Assembly: GCA_037176905.1 (NCBI GenBank)
Contig: JBBBWG010031753.1
Location: 1,999 to 53,744 of the forward strand
Source of the DNA: Azolla pinnata
Taxonomy: Eukaryota; Streptophyta; Polypodiopsida; Salviniales; Salviniaceae
DNA: 51,746 nucleotides
Reading direction: 5' to 3'
How positions within the stretch are numbered: the stretch's first letter is position 1; every line of letters begins with the position of its first letter. Below the pieces are notes generated by a model. It was not told where the DNA came from, searched no databases, and saw only the letters and a program-made list of their open reading frames with translations. The translations under genes were made by a program, and so were the position numbers. This document shows, one piece after another, positions 9,876-20,675 of this stretch.

Positions 9876-11367
9876 GAAATAGCGCACTCTAATAGAAGTC
9901 GAGGCAGTTTGCTCGCTTCTATAATTTTTTTTATATTCATTTTCCAAGAATTGTCCTTTCATTAGTTACAGAGAAAGGTCTCAAATAACAACCAAGCTTG
10001 GTTCAACTCTAAGCCAATCAAGTTCTCTCCATTCATCTTATACTGCACTCATTTCAGCATGAATTAGTTTTGCATTTGTTGCTCCCAAAAGTTGAAATCT
10101 TTCTGCAAACCTCCTTAGGTGCACAATGGTTAAAGTCTTAAATTTGTCATTTATGTGTTCAATGATAGAAGAAGTGTCTATAGTGTGTTTAAATCCAAGA
10201 TTTCTCCCCATAAAATTTAGGAAATGTCGAGGAACTGATCTGTTGACTGACGTGAACTGTACCAAATTGATCATTCGGTTGTGTTGGCTAAAGTTATCCG
10301 CGTTTCTGATTGGTGACAAAAAAACTGGGTCTTTGCTGAAAATGTGCCCAGCTAGCCAGATTTGAAGTTTTTTTCACTGAAAACCAGTTAAAACAGCTGA
10401 GAAAATTATCATTTTTATTTGAAATTTTGTCGATTGTATATAAGATGATAAAATCTTTGTAAGCTTGAAGGGCGAAAACCAATTAAAGGGCATTGGAAAT
10501 ATTCCATACAGGGTTGAAATATGAGGCGCTAGTATCCCTTGGAAAGAGCTTGAAGATGACTAGTGATAAAGTTTCTCTAAGCCACGCAACAAAAGTCATA
10601 CTCTTTTTTACTTCTCCGGACTGTGCTACTCCCCATTGAGATCATGGCACATGTTTCAGGTTCCAAAGATTGAATTTCCTTGATCTGCATGGAAAACAAA
10701 CAAAGATATCCAAAACATAGAAAAAAAAAACAAATTTTGTGCTCTAATTGGATATGGAAAATTTGTGTCAGCAAGTATTTTGATAAAGAATTGCGTGTTG
10801 GAAGTTCTAAGATCCTGAACTTTCAGTTTTCTTTAGAGACAAACCAGAGAAAATAAAACCAGATTTCCAAATTGTTTGTTATGCAAAGCCAGGAGACATT
10901 CTGCACCCATTTCACTGATTCTTATTGGTAGCAAGAACATCTGCAGCATAGTCTGGGTTAATGGCTCTTACCATTTGTCAAGTTTTGGTGTGTCCCTCAA
11001 TGCCAGGTTTTCGTTCTATGGTTTTTGTGAGCTAGAAGTGGTTGACCAGCAGCAGGTGGAACAAGAAGGCTTGGGTGGGCCTCTGCAAATCTTCATATGT
11101 TTTTATGCCATACTTCTATGTGCTGACATCCAGATTCTCTAAATGCATTTTCTCAAGGATGTAATGTGACTCACTACAAATTTGATATATTACAACAAAT
11201 CATCAGCATTCACAATAAGGAGAAATAACTCCATCACATCTAGAACCTTCAGTTCTTGTCAGCAAATGAGGCTGGAATCAGTTGAAACTGCCGTTTCTGT
11301 TCCTTGATGGCTACCTACTGCTGCATAAACAGTTTGATCACCTTGTTTGTTTGTGTCCATGCATCCT
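9876..11367. other. gene-poor DNA between the LINE relic and PPR gene 2
   Basis: No gene is supported. Open frames of 60-93 codons occur on both strands (for example 10319-10038 minus and 10126-10365 plus), but they overlap antisense and match no family I recognise. Part of the stretch may be further transposon debris belonging to the same element, and part is the 3' flank of PPR gene 2. Confidence 0.4.
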
Positions 11368-13713
11368 TCACCTGTGTACCATACCAACAGGCTCCGACAT
11401 TTCCCAAGAGGATGCATAGATATCATCTAGCAATCGGAAGGGTGCAAGGTTTTGCGGCTCGAGCTGATGAATTCTTTCCGCTGCAACCGCTGCAATTTCC
11501 ACGTTTCCATACATTCTACATGCACTCAGTAGGGACATCCACAATGGAGCACTTGCTTGAATCGGCAATTCTCGTATCAAGTTGTATGCAGCCTCCAGTC
11601 GACCAGCACGGCTAAGAAGGTCGACCATGCATGCATAATGCTTCACTGTAGGCTTAACACCATGATCACGGCTCATAGAATTGAAAAGGAAACAGCCCTC
11701 ATTTATTAGACCTGAATGGCTGCAGGCAGACAAAATACTGATGAGAGTAATGTCATTCAGTCGTATTCCTTTTGTACACATTTGATCGGCAAGTTGGAGG
11801 GTCTTCTTGCCATCGCCATGTTGAGCATATGCTGTAATCAAGGCACCCCATGATCCTACATCGGGCACTGATATTCCGTCTAAAACTTTGTGGGCATGAC
11901 TGAGGTTCCCGCATTTGGAATACATATTGATGAGAGCGCTTCCGACAAACATGCTTGACTGAAGTCCAACACTGAGGATGACAGTGTGAATTTGCTTTCC
12001 TTGTGTTGAAGCTGCTATGCCAGATAGAGCATCAACAATGCTCGCAAATGTTGTCTCATTAGCAAACACACCTTCTATAGTCATTTGTGAGAATAAATCC
12101 CAGGCTTCTTTAGCATGACCATGTTTGGCATAACCTGAAATCATCGCATTCCAGGTTATCACGTCATGTTTGATCGTCTTCTCGAACATAACCTGTGCTA
12201 TTTCTAGCTTTCCGCAGTTCGCATACATGTGTATCAATGTATTCGTCATAGTCAAGTCATGGTGCATCCCGGCAGCCTCTATTTGGCAATGGATTTGCGA
12301 GGCATTCTTCATATCGACTGGACTATGCACCGCAGTCAAGAGTGCTAAAAAGGTTATTCTGTTTGGAAATATGCCCTCTTGTTGCATTTGGAGATAGAAA
12401 CGGAAAGCATTTCCTTTATGCTGCTCATGCTGTGCATAGCCTGTGATCACGGTTGTCCAAGAAACAACATCTCGAACCAGCATCTTATGAAATACACAGC
12501 ACGCATTGCGTAAGTCTTTGCACTTTATATACATGTCAATGAGCCCATTGGAGACTGACAAATCCATGCACGCATTCAGGACGCAGACATGCAGTTGCCT
12601 GCCTCTTTCTAGCACCGTGAGGCCATCACACGCATGGAAAATGCTCAAGAAGGTGATTTCGTTAGGGATAATGCCTTGCAATTTCATCCTCTCGTGAAGC
12701 TCGAATGCATCTCGGAAGTTCCCCTTCTTTGCATTCGCAGCGATAATTACATTCCACATCACCACATCCAGCTTGGGATTTCTTTGAAACAAGAATTGCG
12801 CATTTCTCACATCGCCGCATTTGACATACATATCCATTACGGTACTGCAAAGTATACAATTCGTCCGGAGCTCGGTCTCTTCGACAAGAGCATGCAACCA
12901 ATGCCCCTGCGCAAGGTATTCGACGCCTTTACAAGCATTCAGCATACTCACAAATGTCCGATCGTTTGGGCGCAAACCCTCGTTTAGCATTTTGCTGAAC
13001 AACAGAAACGCTTGTTCTGATGGCCCATTCTTGCAGACGGCTGCGAGCATCGCATTCCATGAAACTACATCGTGTTCCGGCATATCATCAAACACTTTCC
13101 AAGCATCTTCGACGCTGCCGCACTTAGTATACATGTCGATGAGAATATTGTGGATGTAGATGTTGGATCCGATGCTCCTTACAAGGATATCACTGTGGAT
13201 CTGCCTACCACATTCTAGGCTTTCCGAACTCGCACATGCATGCAAAGCACTGGTGAATGTGATCTCTGTAGGTTGTATGGGGCTGCAGCTGAGTGAATTA
13301 TACAACTCGAGGGCCTCCTCGGCGAACCCGTGCTTCGTGTAGCCCGCGATCATAGAATTCCATGAGACTACATCATGATCCTCTGATACCTTCTCGAACA
13401 CGCGGCGGGCATCTTCGAGGTCTCCCAGGTTTGCATACATGTTGATAAGGGTACTGTTCACATATGAGCTAGCCTCTGAGATGCTCGAAACGAAGGTAGC
13501 GTGAATCAACCTCCCGATTTCCAAATCCCCCAGCATCAGGGACGCCTTCAGGGAGCTGGATATGGTATAAGCGTCCGGGTTGATTCCGTTGAGGCACATC
13601 TGCTGCACGAGGTCCAAGCATGCCCCCGCATCTCCACCTTTCATCGTGTCTGTGATCTTGGAGTTCCATTGAAGCAGCAGACATGGCTTGTCTTTCCGCG
13701 AGCTTTGAAACAT
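11368..13713 (-). CDS. intronless PLS-class pentatricopeptide repeat protein (PPR gene 2)
   Basis: A 781-residue single-exon PPR protein, predicted to act on organelle transcripts. About seven P-L-S triplets are seen, with motif starts such as HDVVSWNSMIAGYTKHG, HDVVSWNAMLAAVCKNG, LDVVMWNVIIAANAKKG, RDVVSWTTVITGYAQHE, HDVITWNAMISGYAKHG and PDVGSWGALITAYAQHG, alternating with LIDMYTKCG-type L/S motifs and GRQIH/GKQIH signatures. The C-terminus (HYACMVDLLSRAGRLEAAYNLI, PLWMSLLSACRMYGNVEIA, LEPQNLAPFRLLDDIYASS) is an E-type end and stops without E+ or DYW. The first ATG of the frame (13713) is used. The first 15 residues are basic and could be part of a transit peptide, but no cleavage site can be read. 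It shares no close nucleotide similarity with PPR gene 1 that I can see. Confidence 0.92.
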   Translation of the reverse strand: MFQSSRKDKPCLLLQWNSKITDTMKGGDAGACLDLVQQMCLNGINPDAYTISSSLKASLMLGDLEIGRLIHATFVSSISEASSYVNSTLINMYANLGDLEDARRVFEKVSEDHDVVSWNSMIAGYTKHGFAEEALELYNSLSCSPIQPTEITFTSALHACASSESLECGRQIHSDILVRSIGSNIYIHNILIDMYTKCGSVEDAWKVFDDMPEHDVVSWNAMLAAVCKNGPSEQAFLLFSKMLNEGLRPNDRTFVSMLNACKGVEYLAQGHWLHALVEETELRTNCILCSTVMDMYVKCGDVRNAQFLFQRNPKLDVVMWNVIIAANAKKGNFRDAFELHERMKLQGIIPNEITFLSIFHACDGLTVLERGRQLHVCVLNACMDLSVSNGLIDMYIKCKDLRNACCVFHKMLVRDVVSWTTVITGYAQHEQHKGNAFRFYLQMQQEGIFPNRITFLALLTAVHSPVDMKNASQIHCQIEAAGMHHDLTMTNTLIHMYANCGKLEIAQVMFEKTIKHDVITWNAMISGYAKHGHAKEAWDLFSQMTIEGVFANETTFASIVDALSGIAASTQGKQIHTVILSVGLQSSMFVGSALINMYSKCGNLSHAHKVLDGISVPDVGSWGALITAYAQHGDGKKTLQLADQMCTKGIRLNDITLISILSACSHSGLINEGCFLFNSMSRDHGVKPTVKHYACMVDLLSRAGRLEAAYNLIRELPIQASAPLWMSLLSACRMYGNVEIAAVAAERIHQLEPQNLAPFRLLDDIYASSWEMSEPVGMVHR

Positions 13714-14037
13714 ACCAGATCATCTTGTTGGAGGCATGTGATAGCTTGTTGAGATCTGCAGGACACACACGCCCACAAGCCTAGGAAATAGAGCCCACCA
13801 TCACCATCACCATCCCCACCACCACCATTGATTATGGAGAGAGAGAGAGAGAGAGAGAAAACCTCGGAAAATGGAGAGATTTTCCTGCAACAAAACCTGT
13901 GCGATGCATAGCTATGGAAGCTCGGGTTCACCAGAAAATATGCCCAAATAGCAGCCCAAATAGCATCTTGTTTAGCATTCTATTTCCTGGAAATGCTTTG
14001 GAAAAGGAAGCTCTGATCAAATTGCAGAGTCACTGCC
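13714..14037. other. upstream region of PPR gene 2
   Basis: This 324-bp stretch separates the start codon from the 113-bp array. On the minus strand it holds a short CT run (13838-13858 region) and a CCACCATCAC-type simple sequence. It probably contains the leader and proximal promoter. No TATA element can be assigned with confidence. Confidence 0.4.
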
Positions 14038-15310
14038 AGTGTGATTGATATACGCATGTGGATTTAATCGGGCTTTGGATTCGAAAACCTGAGAAACAAA
14101 CACACATTTCCTTCAAATCATTGACCTCAAACACTCTAATCTCATTTTGGATTGGAAAACCTGAAAACATCGTGCACAATTTCCTCAAATCATTGACCTG
14201 AAACACTCAGGAATTGAGCATGTACAAGTGTGATATACGCATGTGGATTTAATCCGACGGGTTTTGGATTCGAAAACATGAAAACCTCGTGCACAATTTC
14301 TTCAATTTATTGACCTGAAACACTCAAGAATTGAGCCTGTACAATTGTGACATATGCATGTGGATTTAATCGGGTTTTGGATTCGAAAACCTGAAAACAT
14401 CGTACACATTTTCTTCACATTATTGACCTGAAACACTCAAGAATTGAGCATGTACAATTGCGATATACGCATGTGGATTTAATCGGGTTTTGGATTCGAA
14501 AACCTGAAAACATCGTACACAAGTTCTTCAAATTATTGACCTGAAACACTCAAGAATTGAGCATGTACAATTGTGATATACGCATGTGGATTTAATCGGG
14601 TTTTGGATTGGAAAACCTGAAAACATCGTGCACAATTTCTTCAAATTATTGACCTGAANNNNNNNNNNNNNNNNNNNNNNNNNNNNNNNNNNNNNNNNNN
14701 NNNNNNNNNNNNNNNNNNNNNNNNNNNNNNNNNNNNNNNNNNNNNNNNNNNNNNNNNNCTGAAAACATCGTGCACAATTTCTTCAAATTATTGACCTGAA
14801 ACACTCAAGAATTGAGCCTGTACAATTGTGACATACGCATGTGGATTTAATCGGGTTTTGGATTGGAAAACCTGAAAACATCGTGCACAATTTCTTCAAG
14901 TTATTGACCTGAAACACGCAAGAATTGAGCATGTACAATTGCGATATACGCATGTGGATTTAATCGGGTTTTGGATTGGAAAACCTGAAAACATCGTGCA
15001 CAATCTCTTCAAATTTTTGACCTGAAACACTCAAGAATTGAGCATGTACAATTTAATTGGGTATAGGATTCGAAAACTTGAAAAGATCGTGCACAATTTC
15101 TTCAAATTATGGACCTGAAACACTCAAAAATCTAGCATGTACCATCGTGATGCACGCATGTGGATTCTATAATCGGGTTTGGGATTCGAAAGCATGAAAA
15201 AATCGTACCCAATTTCTTCGAATTATTGACCTGAAACACTCAAGAATTGAGCATGTACAATTGCGATCTATACGCAAGTGGGATTCGGAAACCTGAAAAA
15301 TCATGCACAC
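14038..15310. repeat. 113-bp tandem repeat array
   Basis: The landmark CACTCAAGAATTGAGC recurs at 14204, 14321, 14434, 14547, then after the gap at 14802, 14915 (as CACGCAAG), 15028, 15121 and 15237. Intervals are 117, 113, 113, then 113, 113, 93 and 116 bp. The central copies are nearly identical and the outermost copies at both ends are diverged and partly deleted, as expected from unequal exchange. Each unit contains CTCAA-GAA-TTGAG, a small inverted repeat, plus the words ATATACGCATGTGGATTTAATC and AACCTGAAAACATCG. There is no coding capacity. Confidence 0.95.
14659..14758. other. assembly gap of 100 N
   Basis: Exactly 100 Ns lie inside the 113-bp array. The landmark spacing across the gap (255 bp) is not a multiple of 113, so the gap is a placeholder and the true copy number is unknown. 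Confidence 0.98.
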
Positions 15311-15987
15311 TTTCTTCAAAATTATACGAAGACATTGAAAATTTGTGTATGGGATCTTTCGAAGCGGGCTAGGTACTAAAATCAATAATTTCAAGCTAAA
15401 AATCATACGAAATCCACATATACCGTGTACATAACAGCGAAATTTCTCAGTTCGATCGGACCTTAATGCTGCTCAGCTCCAAACATGATCGAGAGCGTGT
15501 CAGAGTCCAGTTTTCTTCTAACGAACCATTACCCTCTCCGTTCTTCTGTTTCCGCCTCATTGCTATAAGAAGAGAAATTATTATGGCTGGTTCTGTAGCT
15601 CATGTTTCTACAGGCTCTCGCAGTCTTCTTCATTGGCCAATCACTACTAATCGGCTGCACCAATCGACTTGCATTATCCGATTCGCATCTCTGCATTCGC
15701 AACGCGATCTACTCGACTGCACAACATACAAATAATTCGAGTGCTCGGGGCAAAGGCCAAAATGCAGTTCTGGCTACTTTAGGACTATTAGCTTGATCCA
15801 ACATTTGCGTACTCATGACACCCTTGCGAGACCCACGGAAAGCTAAAGTGCGTGATTTTGTTTGTATTGTAGATCTGGGACGATCGATACTCACGAATTA
15901 ATCGATCTGAGTTGGTGGCTTATGCCAACTCCTTCGACTCGTAAACTAGGTAGTATTGTATTGATTTCCATCATATTTGGGGACCAT

Positions 15988-16025
15988 CTCTCTCTCACTC
16001 ACTCACTCTCTCTCTCTCTCTCTCT
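15988..16025. repeat. (CT)n/(CACT)n microsatellite
   Basis: A run of CT dinucleotides interrupted by a few CACT units. CT runs are frequent in plant promoters and leaders, but no gene starts close by. Confidence 0.8.
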
Positions 16026-16585
16026 GCTTTTAGAAGTCCACAGAAAGATCCGAGCTCCTCCCTGGATCTCGACAGATAGCTCACGATCGCGATCAGCGAA
16101 TTTTTACAGGCTGTCTAGCAGAAACATCAAACAGCAGCGGCAGCGACAGCGATATCGCGTCTCGATCTTTGAAAGGTGAGGCATCTCTGATCTACTACGG
16201 GGTGCAGAGAGATTCGCCAGCCAAAGCCAACCAGGATCATTGAGTTGCTGCTGCTGCTGTTGTGGTTCGATCAGATGCCCAGAGATTTTTTCTCTTTTTT
16301 TTTTTTAACGAGAAGACAAAAAAAAAAACTGACAAGGGGATCGAGAGGCGGTGGCCGGAATCGATCAGGGCACAATGAATGCGTGGTTTGTTTTTGTTTT
16401 TTTCTTACAGAATCGCCGGAACATCGTTCGAGCCAGCTGGCCAATTTAGGTCATAAACCCCACGATCGATCAATCGATCGATCCTAAGCTCTTTCTTCTT
16501 CTTGTCCCCTTCTTCAGCAGGGAGACAGACATGCAACAAACATACACTGGGTTTTTGCCAGACTCCAGTGTCAAGCATGAATGCA

Positions 16586-16621
16586 TACATACATACATAC
16601 AGACATACATACATACATACA
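16586..16621. repeat. (CATA)n microsatellite
   Basis: Eight CATA-type tetramers with one CAGA interruption. Simple sequence with no gene attached. Confidence 0.85.
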
Positions 16622-17921
16622 TTGGGCGTGCGAGTGCGAGGACAAGAGATTACATACGCGTCTCCCAACTACAAGATTTCAAGTACAAGACGACGGCGAC
16701 GTGCCTCCTTCCGATGCCATTTCCATGACATGCAAATGTTGTGATCCGAGTAGTTTCGCTCGCGTTCGGCGGCAATTGGTCGCAGAGAGCAACAGAGAGC
16801 CAGTAAGCAGCTGGTTGAAGAAAACACACACCAAAGAAGAAGAAGAAGAAGAAGAAGAAGCTGGATAGTTAGAGTTTTAGTCCACTTTGCCATCTGAGAC
16901 TTGTTGCTTCAGTGCCAAAAAACCGTCTGTTTCTGCTGGCGTCTGAAAGCCCGAGCAAGAGCTTAAACACGACTGACTGATGCCGTTCATTTCTTCTTCT
17001 TTTTTCGCCAGCCGATTCTTTGTTGTCTGTAAGACCTATCTGTCGATCATTCTGTATAAAATGTCTGCATCTCTCGTCAGCTCAGACATCGGACTTGACA
17101 AGATTTACATGCGCGTTCGTCTGGCTGTTTTCTCGCACTGCGCCGAAACCACCACCATAAAAAAAAATGCCCAAAGACACTCTCTTCTAAAAACAAAAAA
17201 ACAAAAAAAAAAAACCAACTACAAAACTCATGAGGAGCTCTCAAAACAAGAGTATGTGATATAGATAACATCTTTGGATTCCCAAATTGTATTTTTTTTT
17301 CAAGAGAGACCATTCCAAAGTACTCTATCTGATGATTATTATTATTGTTATTGTCCCACAACTATTTTGTTAAGCTCCACATATCATTGATCCAAATAAT
17401 CAGCAGCTGTTTGAATTAATTCTTTCAAGAAAAAAGGAAGAAGCAGTATACTAGTAGTAGTAAATCTTCAGAATTAGTCCCATTTTCAGGGCTTATTTTG
17501 AAGTAGAACTTTGGATAGAAACTGATCTCATCCCACTCTGTTTTTTCCAGCATTTGTTTTGAAAGTAAATTTGGAGGATAAAAACCCCAATTGAGAGTCA
17601 AAAAACTGAAACAAACCACAAACTGTTTTCCTGAAGAAATGGGAAGGGAAAAAAGAAGAAGAAAGGAACAAAAGGAAGCAAATTTGGATTTTTTTGGTTT
17701 GGCATTTTTCAAGATGAAATTGGAAGAGCAAAAGAGAAACCTTCCAAAATCTTGGGTTGAAATTTGATGTAAAAAGAAAGAATGAATGAATGCTTTGTTT
17801 CGGGGCCGTTGCAATTCTGTTTTTCTCTTCTTTTTTTGTTCTGTGATTTGAGTTTTCTGAAGAAGGAAGAAGAAGAGGAAGAAGGAAGAAGAAGAAGAAG
17901 AAGAAGAAGTAACAGAATTTT

Positions 17922-18710
17922 CCATAGCCAAATTCTGAAGCTCCTGAGAAAAAAACACAGAGAGAGAGAGAGAAGAGAGAGTAGAGTACCTATTCTCTTC
18001 TTGAAAATCTCTCAGAAGTTTTCCATAGCCAAAACAAGAGAAGCTTCAGAAGACCCACTATTTATATTCATTGGCCTCTGCATTTCCTGGGTTTTCCATA
18101 GCCCCATGAGCTCTTCAGTGAAAGAAAGGAAAGGCAATCAGTACATTCTTCTGGTTCTGCTTCATCTTCCATAGCCAAGCTGCAGAGATCTCTATTTCTT
18201 TTCTTTCCTGCCAAGCCCATTCTTCACCAACCCAATCACTCCATAGCCACATTGCAGAGAAAGGAATCACTCAAAGCTTGAGCTCCTTTTGCCCTTCCCC
18301 CCTTGTCTCCTCTGTTGTTTGAATCTGCCCTTCACTTGTAATCCAGGAATTAGCTTCTCTCCATACTTCCATAGCCAAAACCCACAGAGAAACACAGTGA
18401 TTGTAGCCTTCTTGGTTTTGGGCATCTCTCATCCGAAGCTCCATAGCCGAATCTCCGCGAAACGGAGTGATCCAAATACTGTGATTGTCTCCTATCTCTG
18501 TTCTTTATTTGCACAATTGCTAACAAACCAAACTGCAGAGAGATCTCTTTTTACCTACCCTTCTTTCTACTTGCGAGCTTTTCCATAGCCAAATAAATCC
18601 ACACCGGCCACAGCGACAGGTGCAGCTTGATTTCTAGTTTTCTTCTACTTGTTTTGCTTTTGATCTTGTTTTCTGTTCTTCCCCATCAAATTTGCACGAT
18701 TTCCATAGCC
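17922..18710 (+). repeat. CCATAGCC leader repeat, nine copies, about 72-bp phase
   Basis: The octamer CCATAGCC occurs at 17922, 18023, 18096, 18169, 18241, 18369, 18441, 18583 and 18703. Intervals are 101, 73, 73, 72, 128, 72, 142 (about twice 71) and 120 bp. It is usually preceded by TT and followed by AA. Several copies extend to AAGCTGCAGAG or CATTGCAGAGA, so these are the best conserved parts of a diverged tandem repeat of roughly 72 bp. All copies are in the same orientation, just upstream of the start codon at 18915, and so are probably within that gene's leader or proximal promoter. Confidence 0.85.
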
Positions 18711-18778
18711 AAGCTGCAGAGGATTAGAGCAACCCAAGTAGCTCTTTGATTTGATTCTACTCTGCATTTCATTTCTCT

Positions 18779-18804
18779 TCTTCTTCTTCTTCTTCTTCTT
18801 CTTC
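18779..18804. repeat. (TTC)n microsatellite
   Basis: About eight TTC triplets in the pyrimidine-rich leader some 110 bp before the start codon at 18915. Confidence 0.8.
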
Positions 18805-18914
18805 CCAGTACATACATCCGGAGAGGAGCGCGACCCAAAAGAGTAAAAATCTTTCAAATTCATCCCCTGCTGTTTCTGTTTGATTTCAACAGTTTCTGTC
18901 TGCCGGAGCTAACC

Positions 18915-20675
18915 ATGGGAGCTTGCTCGAGTAAGCCCAAAACCCTGGAATATGAAGGTTCCATGGAACCTACGGAGAAGGTGAAGGTAGAGCTTCGAGA
19001 TCAGAAAGCAGCTGCTGGTGATCCGCAGTATCTGTTAAACTCCACAAAATCTGATGACGTCGATGACAAGCAAGTGATCATTGAAGAAGAAGGAGGGGGA
19101 GGAGAAGGAGGAGAGAAGATCGAGAAGAGAGTTCTGGAAGAAAAGGTAGATGCAGAAGAGAAGATCGAGAAGAGAATTCTTGAAGGAAAGGTAGATGCAG
19201 AAGAGGAGGTCGAAGACGAAGGAGCAGCCATAGCCGTCGCAGAGAAGGCGGCGACTGTGGAGCATCGTTTGGAAACAGGGGAAGATTCCTTGCCGGAAGC
19301 AGCAGCACCTCAGAAGATTCGAGATGAAGAATCTAAGGATGCGGAATCCATTCCCGTGGAAGCATCTCAGCAGGCTCTGGATGGAGAATCCGGGGAATCT
19401 TCGGAGCCCCAAGGCAAGATTCCTGCAGAGGAACGCGAATCTTGGGAGCCCCAAGGCAAGATTCCTGCAGAGGAACGCGAATCTTCGGGGCCCCAAGGCA
19501 AGATTCCTGAATCTTGGTCCGCAGGGGAAGGGGAACCTGCCCTAGCTAAGGGAGGGGCAAGGGAATCTCAGAAGATTCTAGAACTCACCTCTACAGAGGA
19601 GGCTCCTGAGCTTGTGGAGCAATCTAACCAGCAGGTTCTTGCACCCCAAGAAGAAGAAGAAGAAGAAGAAGAAGAAGAAGAAGAATCAGGGCATGCCCAG
19701 ATTCCGGAATCCGGAACGGAATCTTCGCTCGTTGTCTCTACAGAGAAGGTTCTTGAGCTTGTGGAGCAATCTAACCAGCAGGTTCTTGCGCCCCAAGAAG
19801 AAGAAGAAGAAGAAGAAGGAGAAGAGGAATCAGGGCATGCCCAGATTCCGGAATCCGGAACGGAATCTCTGGATGCAGCCCTGCAAAGCAGCAAAGATTC
19901 CGGCCCGGGTCGCGGAGATTCCCTCCCGTCCGCAGACGCGGCGGAAGAATCTTCGGTCGTAGCAGAGATTTGCGGGGCGGAATCAGCTCCTGTCGAAGAG
20001 CCCAACAAGGAATCTATCCGAGATTCACCTCCCCCGGCAGAAGGTGAAGCACAGCCAACGGAAGATGCCCTTCCCGGGGCGGAATCTAGTGGAAATCCAC
20101 ACTGGGGAGATTCGCCAAGTTTGGCTGGAACAGAATCCGAGCCGAATCCACGGCACCGCATTGGCGATGGATCGGCTCTGATCGGATCTCCTGTGAAGGA
20201 GGTCAGCAAAGATTCCGTCAAGGATTCTGGAACCAGCGAAGATTCCGTCAAGGATTCTGGATCCAGCGAAGATTCCGCCAAGGATTCTGGCACCAGCGAA
20301 GATTCCGGCAAGGATTCTGGATCCAGCGAAGATTCCGCCAAGGATTCTAGCACCAGCGAAGATTCCGGCAAGGAACCAACTGGGCCCATCACAGAACCAA
20401 GCAAGGGGGAAGATGATTCCACTGCTGCGGAATCATTGCTGCCGAGAGAAGATTCCTTCGAGCTAGTGACCGCGGTGAAAGAGGCCTCCATTGAAGAATC
20501 CAGTCGTCTGCTGGAATCTTCGGTGGAATCTCTTCCGCTAACACCCAGAAAAGATTCAGCTGAAACTGCGTCTGCAACAGAAGCAACGACCTCCAACAGG
20601 GAGGAATCCATCAAAGGATTGTCCTCCATTCCACCGTCGAGATCTGAAAAAGAAGAAGAAGAAGATGATGGATGA
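18915..20675 (+). CDS. acidic, repeat-built, probably N-myristoylated disordered protein
   Basis: A single-exon 586-residue protein that I cannot assign to a family. It opens MGACSSKPK, which fits an N-myristoylation signal (Gly2, Ser6, Lys7) with Cys4 available for palmitoylation, so anchoring to the inner face of the plasma membrane is inferred. The rest is strongly acidic, rich in E, S, D and P, and looks disordered. It was built by internal duplication: a 16-codon repeat (KIEKR...VDAEE, about residues 67-95), three 14-codon copies of GKIPAEERES (from about residue 167), a 49-codon duplication (LVEQSNQQVLAPQ followed by poly-Glu and SGHAQIPESGTES, from residues 232 and 281), and five 20-residue units built from (S/T)SEDSxKDSG (about 432-486). 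The start is the first ATG after the CCATAGCC leader. No membrane segment or enzyme motif is visible. Confidence 0.8.
   Translation: MGACSSKPKTLEYEGSMEPTEKVKVELRDQKAAAGDPQYLLNSTKSDDVDDKQVIIEEEGGGGEGGEKIEKRVLEEKVDAEEKIEKRILEGKVDAEEEVEDEGAAIAVAEKAATVEHRLETGEDSLPEAAAPQKIRDEESKDAESIPVEASQQALDGESGESSEPQGKIPAEERESWEPQGKIPAEERESSGPQGKIPESWSAGEGEPALAKGGARESQKILELTSTEEAPELVEQSNQQVLAPQEEEEEEEEEEEESGHAQIPESGTESSLVVSTEKVLELVEQSNQQVLAPQEEEEEEEGEEESGHAQIPESGTESLDAALQSSKDSGPGRGDSLPSADAAEESSVVAEICGAESAPVEEPNKESIRDSPPPAEGEAQPTEDALPGAESSGNPHWGDSPSLAGTESEPNPRHRIGDGSALIGSPVKEVSKDSVKDSGTSEDSVKDSGSSEDSAKDSGTSEDSGKDSGSSEDSAKDSSTSEDSGKEPTGPITEPSKGEDDSTAAESLLPREDSFELVTAVKEASIEESSRLLESSVESLPLTPRKDSAETASATEATTSNREESIKGLSSIPPSRSEKEEEEDDG
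20205..20372 (+). repeat. in-frame 30-bp repeats coding for (T/S)SEDSxKDSG
   Basis: Tandem units of GAAGATTCC...AAGGATTCTGG...CCAGC run through this part of the acidic-protein gene, about 30 bp per unit, with alternating Val/Ala/Gly and Thr/Ser variants. The word GATTC/GAATC (a HinfI-type site) is strongly over-represented across the whole coding region. Confidence 0.85.

Larger units (their letters stand above)
15311..17920. other. gene-poor, simple-sequence-rich upstream DNA
   Basis: No gene is supported. The region holds a (CT)n/(CACT)n run (15988-16025), a (CATA)n run (about 16586-16621), overlapping GATCGATC words (about 16463-16482), A-runs (16319-16328, 17161-17168, 17205-17215) and GAA runs (16836-16860, 17870-17910). 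Short open frames such as 15466-15735 plus are not backed by any domain. It probably includes the promoter of the acidic-protein gene to the right. Confidence 0.45.

Noticed and set aside
10038-10365. Overlapping minus- and plus-strand frames of 93 and 79 codons.
   Set aside because: They are antisense to each other, lack a domain and lie near transposon debris; neither can be preferred.
14038-15310. Regularly spaced repeats that could suggest a CRISPR array.
   Set aside because: The whole 113-bp unit is repeated with no unique spacers, and the context is a plant nuclear genome; it is a minisatellite.
15466-15735. 89-codon plus-strand frame before the acidic-protein gene.
   Set aside because: No domain, no splice context and frame overlap with other equally weak frames.
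17425-17958. 177-codon minus-strand frame rich in F, L and S.
   Set aside because: It is the reverse complement of purine-rich leader DNA; composition alone explains the open frame.
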